A DNA stretch of 64,000 nucleotides from Phycisphaerales bacterium. Its GTDB lineage: Bacteria > Planctomycetota > Phycisphaerae > Sedimentisphaerales > UBA12454. The DNA lies in NCBI GenBank assembly GCA_003142595.1, contig PLMU01000007.1, positions 67,166-131,165 on the forward strand. The letters are read 5' to 3'. Shown piece by piece: positions 1-8,080 of this stretch. Numbering within the stretch: the stretch's first letter is position 1; each line of letters begins with the position of its first letter. The notes under the pieces are model-generated. The model was not told where the DNA came from. It was given only the letters and a program-made list of their open reading frames with translations, and made no database searches. The position numbers and the translations under genes were made by a program.

Positions 1-294
1 CAAACAAAAAAAGGCTTTCCGGGTTTATGGGCGGGCGAAAGAAAAATTACATCAATCGGCGTGCAAATCAAAAAATGGATTACATTTCACGGCATGGCAA
101 TTAATATCAACAATGATTTAAGTATTTTCGATTTAATTGTCCCCTGCGGCCTTGATAATGTTAAAATAACAAACGCCCAAATAGAACTCGACAAAAAAAT
201 CAGTATGGAAGAAGTGAAAAACACTCTCAAAAAAATATTGTTGAATCATTTTATAAAAGAAAATGAACCAAAACATCAAAAGACGATTGCCTGA
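1..294 (+). CDS. lipB: Octanoyltransferase LipB, C-terminal part (5' end outside window)
   Basis: Only the last 97 codons are present; the frame is open from base 1. LipB moves octanoate from acyl carrier protein to lipoyl domains. The visible part carries both family active-site regions: the lysine in GERKITSIG and the cysteine in LIVPCG, with the typical KKWITFHG and NNDLSIFDL segments between. The stop lies 32 bases inside lipA, so the two steps of lipoate assembly are translationally linked. A lipoylated acceptor is encoded in the window (the E2 protein at 24014-25045). Confidence 0.9.
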   Translation, partial: QTKKGFPGLWAGERKITSIGVQIKKWITFHGMAININNDLSIFDLIVPCGLDNVKITNAQIELDKKISMEEVKNTLKKILLNHFIKENEPKHQKTIA

Positions 295-1117
295 GTGGCT
301 AAAAAGGCCCCTGCCTGCGGGCGACAGCTTCAATAATACCAGCTCAATTATCGAAAAGCTGGGATTAGAGACAATCTGCACCAACGCAAACTGCCCCAAC
401 AAAGGTCAATGCTGGTCTCGCGGCACCGCAACTGTACTAATCCTTGGAAATACCTGCACGCGAAACTGTAAATTCTGCTCGGTTGCCAAAGGCACTCCTC
501 TGCAGCCTGACAAACAGGAGCCGCAAAAAATTGCCGAACTTGCCAAACAACTCAAACTTAAATATCTTGTCATCACTTCCGTTACAAGAGATGATTTGCC
601 TGACGGCGGAGCGGAGCAATTTAGAGACGTAATCGATACTGTAAGAAAAGAAAACAAGGACATTAAAATTGAACTTTTGGTGCCGGACTTTAAACATTGT
701 CAGGATGAAGCCCTTGAAATACTCTCCGGTGCCCTGCCATTTGTGTTCGGCCATAATATTGAAACTGTGCCAAGACTTTATAAAACTGCAAGAAGCGGAG
801 CGGATTACCAAACATCGCTTAAATTACTTGAAAACGTAAAGAAACTTTGGCCCGACACACCCACCAAATCATCAATTATGCTCGGCCTTGGCGAAACAGA
901 TGATGAAATTAAACAAGTATTGACAGATTTGCGAAGTGTCGATTGCGACCGCGTAGCAATCGGCCAATATTTGAAACCTTCTAAAGATTCGCTTGAGGTT
1001 GTCGAATACATACATCCTGAAAAATTCGATTTTTGGGCCGATTTTGCAAAACAGCTCGGCTTTAAATGGGTAATGTCTTCGCCGTTTACGCGAAGCAGTT
1101 ATTACGCAGAGGATTAG
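263..1117 (+). CDS. lipA: Lipoyl synthase LipA
   Basis: Radical SAM enzyme that inserts two sulfurs into protein-bound octanoyl groups. At 284 residues it has normal family length. It shows the auxiliary-cluster cysteines in CTNANCPNKGQC, the radical SAM CxxxCxxC in CTRNCKFCSV, and the C-terminal RSSYYAED with the conserved RSSY. The ATG at 263 lies inside the end of lipB (32-base overlap, different frame), giving the usual lipB-lipA order. Homology begins at the first residues (RRLPEWLKRPLP), so the start is well supported. Function is close to certain. Confidence 0.96.
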   Translation: MNQNIKRRLPEWLKRPLPAGDSFNNTSSIIEKLGLETICTNANCPNKGQCWSRGTATVLILGNTCTRNCKFCSVAKGTPLQPDKQEPQKIAELAKQLKLKYLVITSVTRDDLPDGGAEQFRDVIDTVRKENKDIKIELLVPDFKHCQDEALEILSGALPFVFGHNIETVPRLYKTARSGADYQTSLKLLENVKKLWPDTPTKSSIMLGLGETDDEIKQVLTDLRSVDCDRVAIGQYLKPSKDSLEVVEYIHPEKFDFWADFAKQLGFKWVMSSPFTRSSYYAED

Positions 1118-1167
1118 GAAGCGTAATTCGAGGTATTTTTTGACTTTTAATTTTCAGTTTTTGCCCC

Positions 1168-1173
1168 TATAAT
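1168..1173 (+). promoter_or_regulatory. Perfect -10 box (TATAAT) just upstream of the ECF sigma gene
   Basis: TATAAT ends 12 bases before the ATG at 1186. A start of transcription about 7 bases downstream would leave only about 5 untranslated bases, and no Shine-Dalgarno sequence precedes the ATG. The only TTGAC-like sequence upstream (1140-1145) is 22 bases away, too far for a standard -35, so the -35 element is weak or absent. Confidence 0.45.
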
Positions 1174-1185
1174 ACCCGCCGAAAA

Positions 1186-1812
1186 ATGAAAACCAATATA
1201 AACCACAATAACCATAAAGCCCAAGCAGATGAACAGGACCTGTTGCATCGTTATGTTGCCGGCGACAAGGAGGCCTTTCAGGAACTCGTAAATCGATATA
1301 AAGACCAGCTTTATGCTTTTTTAAGAAGATTTCTCAATCAGCAGCAGCTTGTAGAAGAGGCCTTTCAGGAGACGTTTTTACAGCTCTACAGAAGCCGAAA
1401 AACCTTCGAAAAAGACAGGCCTCTGCGGCCATGGTTGTTCACAATAGCCGCTAATAAGGCCAGAGACGCCCTGCGAAAACAGCAAAGACAGGAGACAGTC
1501 TCAATCAGTGCTATGGCTGAACCGACAGATTTAAGCATAGACGATGTAATGAATTCTCTAAAGTCTTATGAAATAACGCCTTATGACGAGGCCGCAAAGG
1601 CAGAACAAGCTGAAAAAGTCCGCCAGATTATTGGTGATATGCCTGCAAATCTTCGCGAAATTCTTCTTTTAGCCTATTTTGAACAATTTTCTTACAAACA
1701 AATGGCTGACATGTTGAGTATACCTATAGGGACGGTGAAAAGCCGGCTTCATACAGCCATAGTGCATTTTACCAAAAGATGGAAATCAACGACTACAGAC
1801 GGAAATATTTGA
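1186..1812 (+). CDS. ECF-type RNA polymerase sigma factor
   Basis: 208 residues with the two-domain layout of extracytoplasmic-function sigma factors. Region 2 lies at roughly residues 25-95 (FQELVNRYKDQLYAFLRRFL, then EEAFQETFLQLYR and RPWLFTIAANKARD). Region 4 lies at roughly 140-200 (LREILLLAYFEQFSYKQMADML then IPIGTVKSRLHTA). It should redirect RNA polymerase to a dedicated promoter set. Its stop codon overlaps the start of the next gene (TGATG at 1810-1814), the usual arrangement of an ECF sigma factor with its membrane anti-sigma partner. Target genes are not evident from the window. Confidence 0.93.
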   Translation: MKTNINHNNHKAQADEQDLLHRYVAGDKEAFQELVNRYKDQLYAFLRRFLNQQQLVEEAFQETFLQLYRSRKTFEKDRPLRPWLFTIAANKARDALRKQQRQETVSISAMAEPTDLSIDDVMNSLKSYEITPYDEAAKAEQAEKVRQIIGDMPANLREILLLAYFEQFSYKQMADMLSIPIGTVKSRLHTAIVHFTKRWKSTTTDGNI

Positions 1813-2867
1813 TGGATACGCTTAGTAAAAGAGAGCAAGACATCCTATTAGATTATTATTTTGAGTGTGCCGACCAGCAGGAAGCTGAGACAGCCAGGCA
1901 ACTTCTTCAGACACATCAGGGCGCAATGGAATTTTATAATAGACTTAATCATTCACTTTCCGCCCTTGAACAACTCGACCATCAAGCGCACGCAAACTGT
2001 CCAGACCACCTTGTTGAAAATACCCTCGCCAAACTTTATGCTCACGAATCTTCATCAGGTCCAGAACGACTCGAACAATTACTGCAAGCAGAAAACGGGA
2101 AACTTGTAACTACCCGAACATCTTTTTGGCGAAGCCTGGCCGAGACCGTTGCTGTTGCCGCGGCAGTCGTAATTTTCTCCGGATTATTCGTCCCGGTAAC
2201 AAGGTCTATGCGGGCTCATGCCTGGCAGGCCGCCTGCGAATCAAATCTTTCAAAAATCGCTCAGGGTGTAACACAATACGCCGGCGACCATCAGGGTATG
2301 CTTCCCGCCGTCGCGACCAAGGCAGGCAATCCGTGGTGGAAAGTCGGCTCAACACAACCTGAAAACCAGTCTAATACCAGACACGTCTGGCTGCTCGTAA
2401 AACAAGGCTATGTCGGACCGGAAGTATTCGTATGCCCGGGCGGCAAAAGTGGTAAATTAATAAAACTCGACAATGCACAAATCGCAAACCTCGCTGATTT
2501 TCCAAACAGGCGATATATCACTTACAGCTTTAAACTAATCAGTGACCCTAATATGGCATTACTTTCGACAACCTCAACGGCGCTGATGTCAGATACAAAT
2601 CCAATTTTTGAAGCATCCCTTAAAACCCCCGATTGCCTATTGAAAAATGAACTCGACCCGATAACGCTAAACGCAGCTATGCTCAAAATGAACAGCAGCA
2701 GCCATCGCAGCAAAGGGCAAAACGTGATGTTCAGCGATGGTTCCGTAAAATTCCTGTCCGGCAGACTCGTTGACGAAAACGACGATATCTTCACCGCAAA
2801 AGGCCAGGATACATATACAGGCACAGAAACAGCAAGCAGCGAAAAAGATGTGTTCTTGGTGCCGTAA
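1812..2867 (+). CDS. Putative anti-sigma/membrane protein with pilin-like (DUF1559-type) C-terminal domain
   Basis: 351 residues if started at the ATG overlapping the sigma stop; an in-frame ATG at 1779 inside the sigma gene is less likely. Residues 1-100 are helical and acidic, resembling the cytoplasmic half of anti-sigma factors but without a zinc-binding HxxxCxxC. One membrane segment follows (TVAVAAAVVIFSGLFVPV). The exported part starts with AACESNLSKIAQGVTQYAGD and ends with GQNVMFSDGSVKFL, hallmarks of planctomycete prepilin-like DUF1559 proteins. It is translationally coupled to the sigma factor. A role as the sigma factor's membrane regulator is inferred from this arrangement, not from a recognised anti-sigma motif. 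Confidence 0.72.
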   Translation: MDTLSKREQDILLDYYFECADQQEAETARQLLQTHQGAMEFYNRLNHSLSALEQLDHQAHANCPDHLVENTLAKLYAHESSSGPERLEQLLQAENGKLVTTRTSFWRSLAETVAVAAAVVIFSGLFVPVTRSMRAHAWQAACESNLSKIAQGVTQYAGDHQGMLPAVATKAGNPWWKVGSTQPENQSNTRHVWLLVKQGYVGPEVFVCPGGKSGKLIKLDNAQIANLADFPNRRYITYSFKLISDPNMALLSTTSTALMSDTNPIFEASLKTPDCLLKNELDPITLNAAMLKMNSSSHRSKGQNVMFSDGSVKFLSGRLVDENDDIFTAKGQDTYTGTETASSEKDVFLVP

Positions 2868-2909
2868 TCACAAAGATAATTGGCGTGTTAATATAAATTA
2901 AGTCGGGGT

Positions 2910-4499
2910 TTATTTTTTCAGCGACTTTACAGTGTGTAATACCTGAAACTGTTTAATACCGAATTTTTTTACAAAATCATCGACAATTTTTTCAATCCGC
3001 ATCGTATCCTTTTCGTGCATCATCACATAAAGATTATACGGCCAATCGGGAAGAGTTTTTCGCTCGTAACAATGGCTTACCTGCGGCAAATCGCACAAAA
3101 ATTTTGCCGCCGATTCCAAAATGTCAGCCGGGGCATTGCAGCAGAACAAGGCGTTGTAATTATCCGGCGGACTGTGGCGTTTAATGGCCGATGAATCGAG
3201 CTTGCGATGGCGTGTTGTGGGGAGAGATAAAAATTCAGTTTTAAATTTTTTCGAAAGATCCCGGACTGTCCTGTCTATCCGACTCCAATCAGATGCTTTT
3301 AAAGTAAACCAAAGATTATAATGGTGCTTTCTCAAATAATTATGAGAGACATCGGCCAGAGAATTAATGGCGTGGGCCACTTCGGAAATTTTATCCTCTT
3401 CTATATGGGCGGCGACAAGCGTAGAAACCGGGTTGGTTTTCTCCATAGCTGCTACTTTTGGTAATGATACGGTGGCCAGGCCGGTGGGTAAATTTATGTA
3501 AGAGCATAAAGGGTCGGAAGCCAGATAATCGTTATTGCGGGCAGATGCTCTTGCCCGGCATCCGCCGCAGATTTCGATATGATTGCAATAGCCGCATTTA
3601 CCGGAGAATTTTTTCTGACGAATTGAATTTAAATAATCAGAGTTTTCCCAGATTTGGCCGAAACTGCCGCTTTGAAGAATATTTCCTGCTGAGACATTTA
3701 AAAAGCCGCAGGTCTGGACATCTCCTGCGTAGCTGATAAAAGCAAAATCGCCGGCGGCAAGGCAGCCGAAGGCTTTTTTCTTTGACGCAGGATATTTTTC
3801 TTTGAAAATTGGCGCGAATCGCGGTGCGCAGGTGAAACGCACATCGATTTTGCTTTTTTCTTTTAAGTCGGCAACGGTTTTTAAGGTCTTTTCATGTTCT
3901 CTTGCGGTCAGAGCGATATCGGAAAGCTGTTTTGCCCTGCCTGCAGGAACGAGCATAAAGGGGTTAAAGCAATATGCGCCGAGATTTTCTGCCAATTTTT
4001 CAAATTTGTCGAGTTTGTTGAAATTCAGTTTCGTAACGGTTGTGTTAATCTGAAATTTCAGGCCGGTGTTTTTGGCGATATCGATTGCATTAAGAGTTTT
4101 TTCAAACGCGCCGCCAGTTTGTCTGAAATTATCGTGCTGAGAGGCCTCGTCGGAATCGAGCGAAAAGGAAAGCGTAAGAACGCCCGCTTTTTTGAGTTTT
4201 TCGGCTTTAGACCGGTCGAAATTATAGCCGCAGGTGGCAAGCGAAATCATCAGGCCGCAGGAATTTGCGTAATCAATCAAATCAAATATGTCGGCTCTTT
4301 CGAATGGCTCGCCGCCGGTGAAAATCAGGACGCATCTGTTGTAATCTGCGATTGATTTTATGATTTTTTTGCACCTGGGCGTATCAAGTTCATCTTTAAA
4401 ATCCGCATCGGCAGAAGCTCTGCAATGAACGCAGTTCATTTGACATCTGCGAGTAACTTCAAAAGCAACAACACGAGGTTTTTTTATCGGCGAATCCAT
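2910..4499 (-). CDS. ahbD: Heme synthase AhbD fused to AhbA-like and AhbB-like siroheme decarboxylase domains
   Basis: 529 residues. Residues 1-340 are a radical SAM protein of the AhbD type (Fe-coproporphyrin III to heme b). The SAM-cluster cysteines are C19, C23 and C26 in CQMNCVHCRASA, followed by TGGEPFERADIFDL, and there is a C-terminal set of cysteines (C264, C302, C305, C311, C314, C332). Residues 357-435 match the ligand domain of AhbA (STLVAAHIEE, VSHNYLRKHHYNLWFTL with H386). Residues 447-527 match AhbB (VSHCYERKTLPDWPYNLYVM with H476). In known siroheme decarboxylases each half follows an AsnC-type helix-turn-helix; both are missing here. It is the last gene of the heme operon, overlapping hemB by 16 bases. 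One polypeptide would cover the first and last steps of the siroheme-to-heme branch. Confidence 0.88.
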   Translation of the reverse strand: MDSPIKKPRVVAFEVTRRCQMNCVHCRASADADFKDELDTPRCKKIIKSIADYNRCVLIFTGGEPFERADIFDLIDYANSCGLMISLATCGYNFDRSKAEKLKKAGVLTLSFSLDSDEASQHDNFRQTGGAFEKTLNAIDIAKNTGLKFQINTTVTKLNFNKLDKFEKLAENLGAYCFNPFMLVPAGRAKQLSDIALTAREHEKTLKTVADLKEKSKIDVRFTCAPRFAPIFKEKYPASKKKAFGCLAAGDFAFISYAGDVQTCGFLNVSAGNILQSGSFGQIWENSDYLNSIRQKKFSGKCGYCNHIEICGGCRARASARNNDYLASDPLCSYINLPTGLATVSLPKVAAMEKTNPVSTLVAAHIEEDKISEVAHAINSLADVSHNYLRKHHYNLWFTLKASDWSRIDRTVRDLSKKFKTEFLSLPTTRHRKLDSSAIKRHSPPDNYNALFCCNAPADILESAAKFLCDLPQVSHCYERKTLPDWPYNLYVMMHEKDTMRIEKIVDDFVKKFGIKQFQVLHTVKSLKK

Positions 4500-5458
4500 T
4501 TTGCAATTTCTTTGGCAAAGTAAGTTATAATTATATCGGCACCTGCCCTTTTGATTGCGGTGATAGTTTCTAAAATAACCGATTGTCTGTCGGCAATACC
4601 GTTCTGAGCGGCGGAATTTATCATCATATATTCGCCGCTAACCTGATAAGCTGCAACAGGAACATCAAAACGCTGTTTGGCCTGATAGATTATATCGAGG
4701 TATGGCAAGGCAGGCTTAATCATTACAATATCGGTGCCTTCGGAGATATCCAATTCGATTTCGCGCATTGCCTGTTTGGCTGAAGCTGCGGGGCCCATCT
4801 GATATGTTTTGCGGTCGCCAAAGGCAGGAGCTGAATCGGCGGCGTCGCGGAATGGGCCGTAAAACGCTGATGCGTATTTGGCAGAATATGACATTATCGC
4901 GGTATCAATAAAACCATTTTCATCGAGAGTTTTTCTTATTACACCAACTCTGCCGTCCATCATATCTGAAGGAGCGATTATATCGGCACCTGCTTTTGCG
5001 TGGGACAAAGCAACCTCTGCCAAAACTTCACAACTTGCGTCATTATCAACTTTTTCATCTTTTACTATACCGCAATGACCGGTGTCGGTATAGGCACATA
5101 GGCAGAGGTCGGTAATAACAAGCAAATCCGGCACGGCTTTTTTAATATTTCTGATTGCCTGCTGGACAGCGCCGCTGTCGCTGAAAGCATCTGAACCTTT
5201 TTCGTCCTTTTTTTCAGGCGAACCGAACAGCAAAACAGCAGGTATTCCAAGTTCGAAAACTTCTTTAGCCTCATCGACGACTTTATCCGGCGAGAAGTGG
5301 AAACAATCTGTCATCGATTCAATCGGTTTTTTTATGTTTTTGCCGGGGCAAACAAATAATGGATACACAAAATTATCAACAGAGAGATTAACGCCCCTGG
5401 CGAGCCTTCGCATTGAATCGCTTTTCCTAAGTCTTCGCATCCTGACAGGCATATTCAT
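4484..5458 (-). CDS. hemB: Delta-aminolevulinic acid dehydratase (porphobilinogen synthase) HemB
   Basis: 324 residues. It condenses two 5-aminolevulinate molecules into porphobilinogen. Both Schiff-base lysines are visible (SYSAKYASAFYGPFRDAA and VMIKPALPYLDII), as is a cysteine-rich metal site (DLCLCAYTDTGHCG) that implies the zinc-dependent class. I chose the ATG at 5458 because AGGA lies 7 bases upstream and the product then starts MNMPVRMRRLRKS, as usual for HemB. An upstream in-frame ATG at 5488 has a weaker ribosome site. With this start it overlaps the end of ahbC by 32 bases. Confidence 0.95.
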   Translation of the reverse strand: MNMPVRMRRLRKSDSMRRLARGVNLSVDNFVYPLFVCPGKNIKKPIESMTDCFHFSPDKVVDEAKEVFELGIPAVLLFGSPEKKDEKGSDAFSDSGAVQQAIRNIKKAVPDLLVITDLCLCAYTDTGHCGIVKDEKVDNDASCEVLAEVALSHAKAGADIIAPSDMMDGRVGVIRKTLDENGFIDTAIMSYSAKYASAFYGPFRDAADSAPAFGDRKTYQMGPAASAKQAMREIELDISEGTDIVMIKPALPYLDIIYQAKQRFDVPVAAYQVSGEYMMINSAAQNGIADRQSVILETITAIKRAGADIIITYFAKEIAKWIRR

Positions 5459-6593
5459 TTGATTTTCCTGAAATAAAAATTTCTTCATCTTTCAAATAAC
5501 ACCCCGGCTCGAGAATCCAGTTTGCGGATTGATAATTTTGGCCGGTAAACCGCATATTGGAGCCGCAGAGGGCAAACCAATGGCATTTTTTGCACCTATC
5601 TGGCGCAAAAGATATTTTATCTTTAAATAAATTAATAGAATTTTTAAAAATATCTTCAATATTCTGTTTTGTTGCATTTCCCAGAGAAAAATTCTGCCAG
5701 AACTGGTCGGGGTGAGCATTTCCGGCCGGGTCAATATCAAAAAGTTTAACGCCGATTTTATTTCCGCCGAATTTTTGAAGGAGATTTAGACTTTTTTCAT
5801 AAAGAGGCGAATTTTCCTGCTTTAAGCGATTTAAAACAAACGGTCCATCGGCGTGATTACCGACGGTGAGGACTTCGGTTATGCCGCGGGAGGCATATTC
5901 TTTTGCACAATCAAGAATATCATTCAGCGCCCGGCGAGTCTGGTCAATGGAGCATTTTAGATTATTTTTCGCCGCCTGGCCAACGGAGATGATATGATAA
6001 AAACAAATTCTGGGAATATTTAAACTCGCGGCGAGGGAAAATATATCGCGTATCTGAGTGTAATTGTGATTTGTGATTGTGAAACGCAGGCCGACTTTGA
6101 GGCCGGCGGCTTTACAAAATTTAATGCCGTCAATTGTTGAAACGAAACAGCCTTTATTCCCGCGAAATTTGTCGTGAGTTTCCTCCGTGCCGTCAATTGA
6201 AATGCCGGCATAACTTACGCCGAGGCCGACGAGTTTTTTCGCGACTGATTCGTCTATCAAACTGCCATTAGTCGAGATTACCGCTTGCAGGCCGATTTGA
6301 CGCGAGTAATCGAGAAGCTCAAATAAATCGTCTCTTTTAAGCGGTTCGCCGCCGCTGAAAAGAACGACGGCGCATTTATTATCGGCAAGCTGCTTTAAAA
6401 GGCCTTTTGCCCGGGCTGTGTCTAATTCATTATCGCTGATAAAACCTGTTTTGCTGTAGCAGTGAAGACAATTCTGATTACATTTATTAGTGCAGTTATA
6501 GACTATAATAGGTCCCGGCGGGCTGTCGGATTGATAACGGAATCTGTCCGATGAGCTTTCCAATCCGCAATAAAGTCTTGAAATATTAATCAT
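5427..6593 (-). CDS. ahbC: 12,18-didecarboxysiroheme deacetylase AhbC (radical SAM)
   Basis: 388 residues. AhbC removes two acetate side chains of didecarboxysiroheme to give Fe-coproporphyrin III. The radical SAM cluster is CNQNCLHCYSKTG, followed by LFSGGEPLKRDDLFELLDY. The segments SYAGISIDG, GLRFTITNHN, NHADGPFVL and HPDQFWQNFSLGN are characteristic of AhbC rather than of AhbD. The C-terminal CKKCHWFALCG suggests a second Fe-S cluster. The start overlaps the cobA/hemD stop by 4 bases (ATGA). Radical SAM family assignment is near certain; AhbC rather than NirJ is supported by neighbours that make heme b, with no heme d1-specific genes. Confidence 0.9.
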   Translation of the reverse strand: MINISRLYCGLESSSDRFRYQSDSPPGPIIVYNCTNKCNQNCLHCYSKTGFISDNELDTARAKGLLKQLADNKCAVVLFSGGEPLKRDDLFELLDYSRQIGLQAVISTNGSLIDESVAKKLVGLGVSYAGISIDGTEETHDKFRGNKGCFVSTIDGIKFCKAAGLKVGLRFTITNHNYTQIRDIFSLAASLNIPRICFYHIISVGQAAKNNLKCSIDQTRRALNDILDCAKEYASRGITEVLTVGNHADGPFVLNRLKQENSPLYEKSLNLLQKFGGNKIGVKLFDIDPAGNAHPDQFWQNFSLGNATKQNIEDIFKNSINLFKDKISFAPDRCKKCHWFALCGSNMRFTGQNYQSANWILEPGCYLKDEEIFISGKSNEYACQDAKT

Positions 6594-8080
6594 TTTGCAT
6601 TTTCCATCGCATCAATAAGACCGTCAATAGTATGCTCGGCAGGTTCAACTGTCGGAGTTATGCCGATTTTTTTCAGCGCCTCGGTAGTTGTCGGGCCGAT
6701 TGAGGCAATTTTTGTCTTTCCTATAATTTTCAAGTCAAAATCTTCAAAAAAACATTTAACAGCAAAACTGCTGGCAAAAGCAATCCAGTCAATCTCATCC
6801 GTCTTAAACTGACGAGCGAGCGATGATACATCGTTTTTAACTTTTTCGGCAGAGTAAGTTGAAACTCCCCTGACCTGAGCGCGGCAGGCCGATAATTTTT
6901 CAGCAAGCTGGGAATCGGCAAGAACAGAACGCAAAAGCAGGATTTTTTTGCCGGCAGGATTATGTTCTTTTATAAAACTTTTGGCAAATTCAATCGATGT
7001 AAAAATTTCCGGTGTAAAATCGGCCTTGATGCCGAAATTATCAAGCTCAGCAGCGGTCTGCGAACCAATACAGGCAATTTTAGCGGCGCCAAAAACACGG
7101 GCGTCTTTATTTAATTTATCCAAAGCGCCGAAAAACAATTTTACGCCTTTGGGACTTGTAAAAAAGACCCAATCGAAATTCGCTATCTCTTTAACTATTC
7201 CTTTAAATTCTTCAGAATTGGTTAAATCTTGTATTTTAAAGGCCGGATACTCAATTGCACGGGCGCCTCGGGCGGCAAGTTTGCAGGCGAGTTCGGCATT
7301 GCCCTGTGAATCGCGAGTCACCACAATATTTTTGCCGAATAAAGGAAGATTTTCAAACCAGCTAAAGCAATCTTTTCCAATTATTAAAACAGCCGGCGGC
7401 TCGATATTTTCGTCGGTGCATTTTCGGCAAATATCCAAGACAGTGCCTTTGACTATTCTCTGATTCGCCAGGCAGGCATTTGCAACAATAAAAGCATTTG
7501 TATCTGCTGACAGACCGGCGTTTATCAATCTTGGGCAGATTTTGTCCATATTTTTAACAGCCATATAAAAGACAATCGTGCCGCCCAGTTTAACAAGGCT
7601 TGCAAAATCAATATCGACTTCTTTGCCGTCAGCAGCCTGGCCTGTAATATAAGTTACAGACGAGGCGGTGTTTCTATCAGTGAGAACAACACCGCAGGAT
7701 GCCGCGGCGGCCGATGCGGCGGTAATGCCGGGAATAATTTCAAAATCTATATTGTTATCAGTGAGGCATTTTAATTCTTCGCTCGCCCTGCCGAAAATCA
7801 TCGGGTCGCCGCCTTTGAGCCTGACTATTTTTTTATAAATTTTAGCCTTTTTAATAATCAGCTTGTTTATTTCATCCTGGCTAATACTTTTTTCGCCGTG
7901 GTCTTTGCCGACATAAAAAAGTTCGGCTTTTTGTGGAATAAGATTGAGAAGTTCATTGCCTATAAGCCTGTCATAAATGACGCAATCGGCCTGCTGCAAA
8001 ATCTGCAAGCCTCTAACGCTGATAAAACCCGCGCTGCCGGGCCCTGCGCCAACTGTATATACTTTCGATTTTCTATTCAT
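6590..8080 (-). CDS. cobA-hemD: Fused uroporphyrinogen-III C-methyltransferase / uroporphyrinogen-III synthase
   Basis: 496 residues. Residues 1-245 are a SUMT methyltransferase (VGAGPGSAGFISVRGL, VIYDRL, RLKGGDPMIFGRASEE, PGITAASAAAASCGVVLTDR) that makes precorrin-2 from uroporphyrinogen III. Residues 255-496 are a uroporphyrinogen-III synthase (FFTSPKGVKLFF, ASIGPTTTEALKKIG). The fusion is common in anaerobes that make heme or corrinoids. It overlaps hemC by 8 bases and ahbC by 4. No precorrin-2 dehydrogenase/ferrochelatase is fused, so the enzyme that completes siroheme must be encoded elsewhere. Confidence 0.94.
   Translation of the reverse strand: MNRKSKVYTVGAGPGSAGFISVRGLQILQQADCVIYDRLIGNELLNLIPQKAELFYVGKDHGEKSISQDEINKLIIKKAKIYKKIVRLKGGDPMIFGRASEELKCLTDNNIDFEIIPGITAASAAAASCGVVLTDRNTASSVTYITGQAADGKEVDIDFASLVKLGGTIVFYMAVKNMDKICPRLINAGLSADTNAFIVANACLANQRIVKGTVLDICRKCTDENIEPPAVLIIGKDCFSWFENLPLFGKNIVVTRDSQGNAELACKLAARGARAIEYPAFKIQDLTNSEEFKGIVKEIANFDWVFFTSPKGVKLFFGALDKLNKDARVFGAAKIACIGSQTAAELDNFGIKADFTPEIFTSIEFAKSFIKEHNPAGKKILLLRSVLADSQLAEKLSACRAQVRGVSTYSAEKVKNDVSSLARQFKTDEIDWIAFASSFAVKCFFEDFDLKIIGKTKIASIGPTTTEALKKIGITPTVEPAEHTIDGLIDAMENAK

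Noticed and set aside
1140-1145. TTGACT as -35 box for the sigma gene
   Set aside because: Spacing to the TATAAT at 1168 is 22 bases, outside the workable range of 15-19.
3894-4355. Long plus-strand open frame (153 codons) opposite ahbD
   Set aside because: Lies wholly inside a well-supported minus-strand gene, low-complexity basic translation, no ribosome site or family resemblance; a shadow frame.
6948-7463. 171-codon plus-strand frame opposite cobA/hemD
   Set aside because: Antisense to a clear fused enzyme with both domains conserved; no recognisable protein features.
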